Below are positions 20,926 through 30,835 of a stretch of 64,000 nucleotides of DNA, one piece after another. Within the stretch, counting starts at the first letter, position 1. The number at the start of each line of letters is the position of its first letter. The translations under genes and the position numbers were made by a program. A model generated the notes under the pieces. That model saw only the letters and a program-made list of their open reading frames with translations, ran no database searches and had not been told where the DNA came from. The stretch comes from Diatrype stigma (Eukaryota > Ascomycota > Sordariomycetes > Xylariales > Diatrypaceae): NCBI GenBank assembly GCA_022225965.2, contig JAKJXP020000009.1:248001-312000 (forward strand), given 5' to 3'.

Positions 20926-23423
20926 TTGCTCCCTACCTAGCCAGAGAAAATGTGATGCTAATTAATTTCTATCCCAGTAAACGCCTGAACCTGGTGAATG
21001 GCCAGCCGGGAAGATCTTCCTCCTAGAGTTACATTTCTAAATTTAACTTTACCGATACCTGATCCTGGATTACCAGACTTTCAATGTTGCCAGACTCCCG
21101 AAAGTGCCTGGGTGCCTAGCAGGTGGTTATTGTACGTATGATGTAGGCGCATTGTATGTTGTATGTATCTACCTTGCCTATCTATACTTATGTTGCATGT
21201 ATGTACGCACATACTTACATACCTACCTAGGTATGTTGCGTGTCGTCCAGCAGCTAAACTGCTAAATTGACTGCATCGTGGCTATGCGCTAATGTACCGC
21301 TATGTTGCGATAACTTCTACTGCGTACGTGCGCTGTATGTGGTCATGAATTCGAACCCGCGGGTCTACGAAGTAGGTAGTACGTATGTAGTATGCAGTGT
21401 ACGGTCGATCTCCGCTTGGAGATTCTTCGCCTTCAGGTGAACTGCCGGGCTATATAAGCAGGTTATCTGATTCTCCCGCGCCGCTCTACACAATGTGACG
21501 ACACGACACGGGAGAACCGCCGAGTGACTCGAGACCGGCCGGCTTGTAAGACTTTCCAGAAACCTGGGATTAGCCAAACTCGCTCCACCGCAGCTCGGAT
21601 CGAGCAGGAAGCCTTGGAACTTGCAACCTTGGAACCTTGGAACCTTGGAAGCCTACAACAGATCAGAACCGCGCTCATCCCCAGGCGCACACATACATAC
21701 CCAGGCCGGGCGTCAGCAGCAGGCAGGTGCACTGCCGCCCAACCTCACTCGGGCTGCCACCGCTCGCAGCCCGCGCCTAACTGCCCCTAGGTATGCGGAT
21801 TAGAGCCAGCGGACAACAGACACCAGGAGACCGCAGGTGATACGGGTTACGGAGAGACAGAGCAGGTCCATGATAGGGTGCAAAGTCGTTGCAAAGGACC
21901 TTGCATCGGAGCGGTTCAGACAGAAGTCGGTTATATTAGACGCGGCTTATGCGTTACAATGCCCGCCGAAATCTCGAGACGGTTCAAGGGAAGAAAGCAG
22001 TACGCCGCGTCAATTTGCATCACAGGTACATCCCTGCCTCCGGCGCTCATTGGCCAGAGACGCAGGGCCACCAGCCTACACGCTGCAACATGCAACACCA
22101 TACCTGTCGGTAATGCTCCAGAGCCTGGGCTTCTGGTTGGGTGATCGGTTTGCGTTTGATCGTTTCCCCCACACATGCCACCTACATGACTGATGGCCAG
22201 GAGGAATGCAGAGATGTCATGCTCAAGAAGGGATATCGTCTTTCGCGAAATGTGGTACCTGTGCCGCGCGACCGCCTCCGCAGATCTAGGACCCTTCGAA
22301 TGCTGCCCAGATCCTTCCACTCGCAGGCCGATATCCCACACCCTGGGCCGGCCTCCAGGTCGCCCTGGGCCAGAAATACCACCGACTCTTGTGCTAGTCT
22401 GGTCACTTGGCAGGCCCGACGTTTGATGTCTAGCCAGGTCCCAATGCAAGATAGAGAGATTCGTATATATTGAGAGCCTAGCAAGCGTAACTATACCTAG
22501 CAAGTAGGGCCGTTCTGCGGCCGTTTTCCATGAACGCATTCTCATGCCCTGCGGCACTGATTTATCTAGACCTCTATCCATTGGACCGTGGACGACGTGT
22601 GAAGCGACGATACCGTGCTTCTCCTAACGGTCGTTGTGCCCGAAATAGGATAACAAGCACGAAAGCGACGAAGTTACTATGTATGTAACTAGCCAGCGCC
22701 AATACCCGCTGCACCAGTGATCGCCGTGGAATCAATACCAGAGGGAGCTGATAGGGCAGGAGGCGTCTCCTGCCAGTTCCATCTCCCGCGATGGTATAGA
22801 ATAGCTAGAATAGCAGCGTTTGGAGCGGCGGCTGTCCTCGGGGAGTCTAGCTTAGGCGACACCTCACGTTGGATTCAGCTTGACCGAGGGTATTTTGTTT
22901 GCTACCTACATTATCATCGGGATGTATTATCAAAGCATAACCATACGTGGTAAGCAATTGAACTATATCATCCGAATCCGAGTGCCCCTGCCGGCCTGCC
23001 TAGCCAGGGCTGCTCGTTAGTGGCCACGTGAGGATGGACATCCGCGGTTACGTAGGTAGTTAAGGTATCATGGTGTTTTGCTGCCGTTGCCTTGTACTTA
23101 GCTCGTTGCACCATGTAGGTCGCTGCTGGCTGGTAAGCTGCACGTCCTTGAACGGCTAGGGTTGGTGGGCCATGGGCATGACTGCACCATGGTGTGCATC
23201 AACGTGTTGGTGAGAAAGGGAATTGGCCATCATCATCCATGTTGCCATGGCAGAAGAACGCAAGTGCAACTGCGTTAAGAGGTGGATGATGCCCCTATCC
23301 GGCTAGCTCGTGGTCTATCGTCGACTTGACTAATCCCGGTCGAGCGTCCCCTCCACAACGGCACGCTGGCCAGGTACATCCCTCTCATGTATCTCCGCGT
23401 CAGGATGTCTGATGAAGGCGAAG

Positions 23424-23437
23424 CCCCCCCCCCCCCC
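23424..23437 (+). repeat. C14 homopolymer
   Basis: Fourteen consecutive C in gene-free DNA. The exact length could be a sequencing or assembly uncertainty. Confidence 0.85.
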
Positions 23438-24090
23438 GTCCAAGCCCAAGCGCCATACGCCCATACAGGCCTTACAAACCTTACAAGCCATTAGCCACGA
23501 GCTTCATGGTCGGTCGGTCAGCGATCTCGTCTCGTCTCGTTCCGTAGCGTAGCCGTAATAGTTGCCTAGTAGCGATAGTTGCAGTCTAAGGTAGAGCGCG
23601 GGACTCATCTCAGCGCGCCCGTCACCCTGAGCCTGCGCCTAAGGTTCGGTCCATGTTCCCCTCGTTCTTGGGCCTTCTCGGGGTCGTCATTCGTTACCCT
23701 GCCCGTCCATGTGTCTATGTGTGGAACTTCAAACCAGGCCTCGCGCGTGCTGTACCCGCCCTTAAAGCGTTGATACCTATCACCACTGCAGCACTGCAGT
23801 TGTAATATCCTGGGATGTAGGTGCAGGTGCGGTACATCATGATGTAAAATGCCACAGGTACGTGGGCGGGTACATGATCGCGGGCAGGTATGTACGTATT
23901 CGCGTTTCCATGGCGCATGTATCTCCTACCTCCTACCCTTGCATCAGCACTTGAGGGCCTGCACCCGCGCTGCCCCAGTGCACGTACACGCCCTCCTTCT
24001 AGTGCCCTTCTGCATGTACATATGTACATACATGTGCGTGTATGTATGTATGTAGACTAGGTATGTATGTACTTACCTACCAAGCTATCC

Positions 24091-24153
24091 CATACCCATA
24101 CCCAGAGCCATACCCAGAGCCATACCCAGAGCCAGAGCCAGAGCCAGAGCCAT
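24091..24153 (+). repeat. CATACC / CAGAGC hexamer repeat
   Basis: Alternating CATACC and CAGAGC hexamers that resolve into a pure CAGAGC run at the right end. Non-coding. Confidence 0.85.
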
Positions 24154-25516
24154 AGCCCTTATTCACCAAGCTCGTCGCAGCCCTTCACTTTCAACAATCA
24201 ACCCACTGCCTATTCCTTCTCTTCTAACTTGATCGTTCGTTCCCTTGAATCGGTGTGGTAGCTTCCAATGCCCGGCGAGAGGCGGGTTTACGGATCTATC
24301 AGCTTGAAATTCGCTACCACTTGAATCTGCTTACTAGCTGCTGCGCATCGCAACGTCACTTATTCATCAGTGATCGGTATCGTATCAGCACTGGTTCTCC
24401 AATTCCAGAGCTCTGACAAAACAAACGCAGCATAATCGCGCGTTAAATTTCCAAGCGCCAGCTCCATCCACGCACCAAACTTTCCCGGTATTCAGGACAG
24501 CAATTGGCACGTGGGGGTGAAGCTTCTGGGGGAGAACTCAGCAGAGAAAAGGGAGATTTTCGAGCATCGCTTGTATCGTGGGCTGGACCGGCACGACAAC
24601 GACTTACGATATTTTCCCTGCAAAATCAGGCCAAGTCAGGTCAGGTGTTATTTGCTGTCCTCGACCTTACACAAATTGCAGAAGTCCACCAGCTTTCACC
24701 AGCCTTTCTTTCCCATCCACAATCCCCGGATAGGCAGCGATAGCAAGCAGCGACCACCAGCTTTCCGTTGGCAACTTACTTACTTACTGCGCTGCAACTA
24801 CAGCTGCAACCGCTAGGCCAGCAGGCAAGGCGTAAATCATCGGCGCAGCAATTTACATAACACACCGCACTGCACCGCGATTTAGACCTTACTTCAGGTC
24901 AACCTAACCCCGGGACCTGCAGTCCAGCTAGGGCCATCTCAGCTGACGCAGGTAGTCGAAAAAGGCGGCTCTGGCTGTAGCTGTGACATATAATTTCGTC
25001 CCCCCCACACGCCTTACTATCACTGGTAGCTTTCAGGGTCTGAATCCTTCACCGCGCCATCGCCGTCGTCGCTCGTTTCGACGTCCTGAACAGCTCCTAG
25101 TGGCTAAGTCCCAATTATTATTTCGCCCAACTGTGACTCGGCGCAGCTCTCTCGCCGGACCGCCGAAATCAAGAGGCGTTCGCTTCACTCGAAGCTGTAG
25201 GGCAGGTGTTCCCATTTCGTTCGTGGCATTGTCTCTCTGGCGGCTCTGCTTTTGCTGGTTCACGCACGAGAAGGATTACTTCTGAGGGCGGGTAGCTAGT
25301 CGGATCAAGTACATACCTAGATCTTGTTCAAGGTCCGAGTCATTGTTCCAAGCTGTCCTCGGCTGCACGTGCTATTCTTAGACTACGGATGCAGGGCGCG
25401 GATTTCAGGAACCCACCTCGCAGAAGTGAGCAATCGCCTTTTTTCACGTCAGCGCAAGTTATTCTTCTATGCACCTAGCTCAGGGTCTTCGGTCCGAGGA
25501 CGTTTGCAGCCAAAAC

Positions 25517-27629
25517 ATGGCAAGCTTCACAGCGCTGAACGGCGCCGAGGCAAAGAGCTCAGAGGGCCCAAGCGGTAGCCCAGTCGCGAAACGCCCGGCG
25601 TCGGAGGAACCTTCCGGCAGCCAATTGCCGGCCCCGGAACCGAAGAACGGAGAAGTATCTACGAATCAACGGGAGAGTTGGGCAGGTCGGACCGCAGAAG
25701 GATCCTCTTACCAGTCAGCGACCTATCCCGACGTCGAAGGAGCACACAAGCGCAAGAGGACCAACTCCCCCGAACCTTCAAGAGAACATCAAACTGCGCG
25801 GGAACGGCAGCCCGAATCACGTGATGCATACGTGACTCCGCAACGAGAACGAGATTACAGGCCCTTTGGGGAGGAGAAGCGAGATTCTCATGCGCTTTGG
25901 TATGCGCAGCAGGGTCGGGAGGATCGCATTGCTTACGACCAACAAAATTCGGCTGGGGCGGCCTCGCAGCCTGATGATCAAATAGGGGATTCTTATCGAA
26001 GAGGAACGAGCCACAACGAGTCTCAACACGAATACCCGGCTACAAGTCCCGACGGGGAAGATACCCCAGGGGGGATGTATGGAGGATCGTATACTCCTGA
26101 TGACCATAGAGATGGCGCTGTCCAGTCTGACCCGAAGAAGAGGAAGCGGAACTTCAGCAACAGAACGAAGACGGGCTGCCTGACCTGTCGGAAGAGGAAG
26201 AAGAAGTGTGACGAGTCTAAGCCCGAGTGTAAGTTAGCCGAGTCTCGGGTCAACGGTAGTCAGTTGCTGATTGTAGAGATAGGTACCAACTGTGTCCGTG
26301 GCGGCTTCATTTGCCAGGGGTACCCCAACCAACGAGGCTACCAGAAGTTAGAGAATAAACCTTCGGCGGTTCCGCTCGAGTCCAAGGATCCTAGCTATGT
26401 GCCCCCTGGGGCGTACGGGATGCCCCAGCCGCAGCCGAGTAACTATCCCAACCCGCAACCACCAGGTCCGAAGCGGGATCCAGTCCCGCCGTATCGTGGT
26501 CAGCCACTTCGAATAGATCCGCCTCAAGGCCGACCCGTCCTGACCGACGACGACCGACCAACAGCGTCGACGATCTCGACGATCCCAACAGCATCGGTTG
26601 CAAGCCCCGACAACAAGATGTCCGCCCTTTCAGCATATCCCGCAAACGCTTTTCCGACGCCGATCAGCGCTGTTAGTTCAGTGCAAACGAATTCTCTACC
26701 GACGCCTTTAAGCTCTGTGGATAGACCGAAAGAATATCCACGAGTACCGCCTTTACACGACCTCACCCGCACTGACCCAGAAACTCCTCACCCCGGATCG
26801 CTACCGCAGATTAATATTCTTCATCCGACTCGGGCTAGTAGTCCAATACCGCCGCCGCCGCCGCCTCCGCCGCCACCCTCGACTAACCCTCAAGTTGCAG
26901 CTCAACTCGCTCTATCTCATCCATTTCCTGGCGGAAGGCAACGAACGCAGAAAGAAGCAATGCTGCAAGGCCGGGAATATTTTCCATTTGACCGCGAGTT
27001 AATGCTGGAGCGCCAACGATGTAGCGCGGCCTGTTGGAGATTCAACAACTCGACGAACCCCAACACAGGCGTCTCGGGATCCGAACGGTCTCGTCTTTTT
27101 CGGGAGATTCTGAACCCAACCGAGCCGGTCAACATATCTCCACAGATGGCATCTCCGGTCACTAACGTCGGCCGCGTCGGCGCAGAAGTTGTCGTCGAGG
27201 CTCCATTCACATGCGATTATGGATACAATCTTACTATCGGGAACCATGTCTTTATTGGTCGAAACTGCACGATAATCGACCCTATGGAGATCAAGATCGG
27301 CAACAACTGCTATATCGGCCCGAATGTGAGCCTCTTTGGAGCTACTTTGCACACCGACCCCAAGAGGCGACAAGGGAGCAAGAGCGCACATGTTGGGGCT
27401 CCCATCACCATCGATGAGGATGTATGGATTGGGGGCGGTGTGATCATCATGCCGGGGCGCAAGATTGGAAGAGGAGCAACTATCGGTGCCGGTTCCGTTG
27501 TCACACGGGTAAGTACAATCACAGCCGTCCCATCATGAGGACACCTCGCTAATTTGGTTCTAGGATGTGCCGTCCTTCACTGTCGTGGCCGGCAACCCTG
27601 CTCACGTTTTAAGGGGGGCTAGCTTTTGA
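25517..27629 (+). CDS. Zn2Cys6 DNA-binding domain fused to a maltose/galactoside-type O-acetyltransferase
   Basis: Three exons, 25517-26228, 26283-27508, 27564-27629, giving 667 residues. ATG 25517 was chosen for its context (CAAAACATGG); an in-frame ATG lies at 25469. Residues 1-205 are disordered and charged. A basic run (KKRKR) leads into the zinc cluster GCLTCRKRKKKCDE, completed by PEC-TNCVRGGFIC only after removal of a 54-nt stop-free intron (about residues 220-247). A Pro-rich linker with a run of Pro (about 427-438) follows. Residues about 461-667 are a maltose acetyltransferase N-segment (KEAMLQGREYFPFDRELMLE) and a left-handed hexapeptide beta-helix (TIGNHVFIGRNCTI, IGNNCYIGPNVS, DEDVWIGGGVII, IGRGATIGAGSVV), ending with VVAGNPAHVLRG from exon 3. 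The CoA-dependent acetyltransferase half looks complete. Its role next to a DNA-binding domain is unclear: bifunctional regulator or repurposed enzyme. Confidence 0.85.
26229..26282 (+). other. 54-nt stop-free intron interrupting the zinc cluster
   Basis: GTAAGTTAGC donor and GAGATAG acceptor. It is 54 nt, a multiple of three, with no stop in the gene's frame, so retention would insert 18 residues between the fourth and fifth cysteines of the Zn2Cys6 cluster. Confidence 0.8.
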
Positions 27630-28820
27630 ACGTCTCACGAAAGACATCCTTCCTTATCTTGCGTATTGCTCGTTTCGCCTCACGCTCATGATCAGTTATG
27701 ATACCCAATGCCATGCTTGTATTCCTGTCTGCGTTTTTGCTTTTGCCCTCTTCCGATTTTTGCTCACTTGTACGAATACCTCTTACGGCCGTATTAGCTC
27801 ATCAATTCCTTGGATATGGGAGATATAACATCTGGCAGGGCGTTATTAAACAGAGAAGAGCGGGTCTTTTTATGCTATTGTTACGAGTCGACTTCTTTAG
27901 AGATATTCTTCACGCCCTGTATTTCCTGCTTTCTGTTTTGGAGCGCATCCTGTTTTGCTGAATCGGAGGAATTACAAAAATACACGGAAGGGAATGGATG
28001 GGCCGGTCATAGCCGCGGTGTGTACACGGAAGGGGGCCGGATATCCCTAGCTTCGGCAGCTCTGGGAGCTATGTTTCAATGGGATGAAAGCCATATTTTT
28101 TGTGAAGGTCTATATTCATTGCACCGGTTCGCCCTGCTCCTTGTGCTTGCTTTTCGTGTCGAGCAATCGGGGGCGGTCTGGGTCCGAGCTACTCTACTCG
28201 TCTTTTAAGGATGCTCAACTCTCTTGGGCTCCCACCGCGCGCCTCTCTAGCTATACTATATGAACTATCTGGTTACAAGCGAGCATCAGCATTGCAGTAT
28301 TGCACCCCGTGAAGATGTAAATATGCATAGTAATGCGCCTAATAAATCCTATCGTCATATCTTCTTTATGCCGACTAAGACTTTAATATTACATATAACT
28401 TTTTACATATGAGGTCGTGGCGTACACACCCAGGAGATACTAATAAGCATGCGTGTAGTTGTAAAGGTAACTACATATTCCATATGCAGATCGGTACCCC
28501 GTAGCCCCGTGTAGCAAAGAGCAGCTTCGAACCGCGCTCCGCTCCACTCCACCGCGGCACGAAGAGTGCAGGGTTGGGGTTTGAAGTGCGGCGAGCGCGG
28601 CTATTCCGGCGCTGGTAATTGCAATCGTCCTCGGATGTCGGACAGATACGAATATTGTAGGTAGTTATTCGTATACAGTACCCTGATGCCAGCTTTAAAA
28701 TCCTAGTAGTAACGCCACAACCACCTAGGAATTAACAGAGGAATATTAACTATAGTTATACATACATACCTAGGTACCTACTAGGTAGTTGCTTATTGTA
28801 TCATTAAGCTCGGAGATGCC
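27630..28820. other. Intergenic
   Basis: 3' flank of the acetyltransferase fusion. Two overlapping ORFs (27698-27961 and 27810-28208) have Phe/Leu-rich translations without a family motif. TACCTAGGTACCTACTAGGTAG at 28768-28789 is one of the recurring palindromic words. Confidence 0.45.
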
Positions 28821-29012
28821 TACACTCTACCCCTTGTATTATAGTATGAGGGTCCGGTAATGCCTTAGTATCTACAATCTGTTATCACGTATTCCAAATG
28901 TTCGTTTCTATAAGAAAGGCTTATGTTCGGGATAATTGGGTACAAAGCAGAACACCCGATAATCACCCCATGGTACCGGACCCTCATACAATAATACAAG
29001 GGGTAGAGTGTA
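28821..29012. mobile_element. MITE-like element with 39-bp near-perfect terminal inverted repeats and flanking TA
   Basis: Arms at 28821-28859 and 28974-29012 are reverse complements with one mismatch in 39 positions. The left arm begins TACACTCTACCCCTTGTATT and ends GGGTCCGGTA. The loop is 114 bp and has no ORF. Both outer ends are TA, consistent with a TA target duplication, so the element proper would run CACTCT...AGAGTG. Size (about 190 bp), long inverted repeats and TA flanks are the pattern of a non-autonomous Tc1/mariner-type MITE. No second copy or transposase was noticed in this window. An alternative is a simple inverted duplication. Confidence 0.6.
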
Positions 29013-29739
29013 CCTACATAGCTTTATAACACATCCAAGAACCCGAGGCGAGGTCCGAGAAGCCATCGTGAACACTACGAGGTATGGAAGAGGCCCCTCC
29101 CCATCGCGTATTCGGGACAGCCTGGGCGAAGCGTTCGGAACAGGCACGCCGAAGGTCCCTCCTACATACCTACTACATATGTATGTATATACCTAGTGGA
29201 CGTCCCCCAATATATGTAGATCCTACAGCACCTACCTAGCTAGACACGTGGTGCTAGACTGCAGACTTCGTAACATGCTGGGCAGGTAACCGAACTATTC
29301 GTAACGCAGGTAGGCATGTAGGTATGTGCATAAAATAGTGACAGATCGCGCGCTTCGGCAATGTCCCATGACTGGGTACACATATATATGTGCGCTTACT
29401 AATAAGAGAGCTGAGAGGCAGACGCAGCGAAGTTAGGCCTGAAAGGGCATCATCCCCGGCCCCATGCGCGGTTTGTCCAGGGTATGTACCCGACCTCCAG
29501 CCTCCAGCTGTAGCTACATGTAGACTAGTGCCTACGGTACCTAGGGTGGGTAATATGCTATAGCTCGGGATTCTCGGGTATTGGCATTGCCCAGCCAGAA
29601 GAACGAACCCCGCTACTCCCAGAGAATTTAGCGCGACGAGACCGCCAGTCGACCCAGTCTCCATCCCGCCGCCCCTGGTTGATCTTACCGTGCCTAGTAG
29701 GTATAGTACCCGATAAGATCGGCAAATTCAACAACAAAT
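29013..29739. other. Intergenic between the inverted-repeat element and the tRNA
   Basis: No gene recognised. Contains TACCTACTACATATGTATGT and ACCTACCTAGCTAG words. A 136-codon minus ORF (29254-29664) has no motif. Confidence 0.45.
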
Positions 29740-29825
29740 GCCCGGATGGTCTAGAGGTATGATTCTCGCTTTGGGTTCCCACCTTAGCATGCGAGAGGTC
29801 CCCGGTTCGATCCCGGGTTCGGGCC
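29740..29825 (+). tRNA. tRNA-Pro (anticodon UGG) with an intron of about 14 nt
   Basis: The cloverleaf can be drawn. The acceptor GCCCGGA (29740-29746) pairs with TTCGGGC (29818-29824). The D-arm contains TGGTCTAGAGGTA. Anticodon stem CTCGC pairs with GCGAG, and the loop reads TT-TGG-G with an intron TTCCCACCTTAGCA after position 37. T-stem CCCGG / CCGGG encloses TTCGATC. The unspliced gene is 86 nt and the mature tRNA about 72 nt before CCA. The anticodon TGG and the TTCTCGCTTTGGG context match eukaryotic tRNA-Pro(UGG). Confidence 0.9.
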
Positions 29826-29830
29826 CAACC

Positions 29831-29835
29831 TTTTT
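29831..29835 (+). terminator. RNA polymerase III terminator of the tRNA
   Basis: TTTTT five bases after the tRNA 3' end. Confidence 0.75.
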
Positions 29836-30835
29836 GCCTTCTCTGCAGCAGCAGCAGCGAGAATGATGAATGAATGAAGTCTCGTTCTCTAGTGAAGTTA
29901 ATCTTTTCTATTTTTGTTTTCTTGGTCTCCTGAGTTCGATTTCCGAGATGTTGGTAACTCGGACGTCGAGCGTTCCAGATTCGACCATGGGTTTCGGAAC
30001 TTGGGCAGAGCGCTTTTGAAAATGAACATGAGGCTGAATATGAACATGAGGCATAGACTTACTGAGGTTTTGTTTCCTGTGCTTACGTTGCTCCTTTCTT
30101 CAACTTTACCAAGTATAGCTACGATCTCAATGCTTATGATAAACAGCACGTGACTCATAACAACACTTAACCTGCTTAACATATATGATGCTGAGTGACT
30201 ACTGCCTCTGTAGGCTATTAGCCGTCTCTGAGGATAGGCTTGTCACCCGGGTTAGGATTAGTGCGCCATGCCGGCCTGAGATGCTGTCGGCGAGACCTAC
30301 GACATAGTAAATCGATGTCATCTAGGCTGCAAGCGTACGAATCATGTTCTTGGGAAGGGCAATGCGGGCGAACATGTTGAGCTTGGTCGTCTGCTTTAGC
30401 CGGATCCTAACTAACCCTTTCGACTACCGTCTTGACAGGGAATGAATGCTGCATCACGGTTTGATGGACTCCAGCTAGACCATAGAAATGCGCACCAATC
30501 GCGACCATGCTAGTTGGAGAAGAGGTAACGACGAAGGAGGAAGAAATACGGTAGCGACGAAAGCGAGACGGGAAATGCTCATTACGGCTTGGCCTATAAG
30601 GTAGTGTGCGGTGCAGTGTAGTATCCGGATATTTAGGGGCCGAGACTGTCTGTCTGTCTGTTCTATGTTGACAGACGGAGGTAAACAGCCTATTCTAGAA
30701 GGGAGTTGCACAACGTATGCAGAGCTGCAGTTATATGGGAAAGGGCAGCAGTTACTCTCCCTACTACTCCTGATCGTCACCACGAAAGAGCCTACGCCCT
30801 ACGTGCAGCGCAGTCGAATCAGGATAGCAGGCGCA
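29836..30835. other. Intergenic
   Basis: No recognised gene. An imperfectly duplicated AACATGAGGC segment lies near 30023-30051. The right end is the promoter and leader of the GH79 gene. Confidence 0.45.

Larger units (their letters stand above)
17251..25516. other. Long gene-poor region, about 8.3 kb
   Basis: No ORF here shows a recognisable domain; the longest are about 100 to 220 codons, overlap on both strands and lack motifs. The region is studded with simple repeats (listed separately), TACCTAGGTA-type words and ACATACATAC runs. The last kilobase (about 24500-25500) is CT-rich and probably contains the promoter and leader of the gene at 25517. Confidence 0.5.

Noticed and set aside
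27698..28208. Two overlapping ORFs with Phe/Leu-rich translations, one suggesting membrane helices
   Set aside because: No conserved motif, poor codon bias, located in the 3' flank of another gene.
28883..28897. 15-mer TTATCACGTATTCCA shared by the MITE-like loop and position about 53738
   Set aside because: Flanks do not match, and a shared 15-mer is expected by chance in a 64-kb window.
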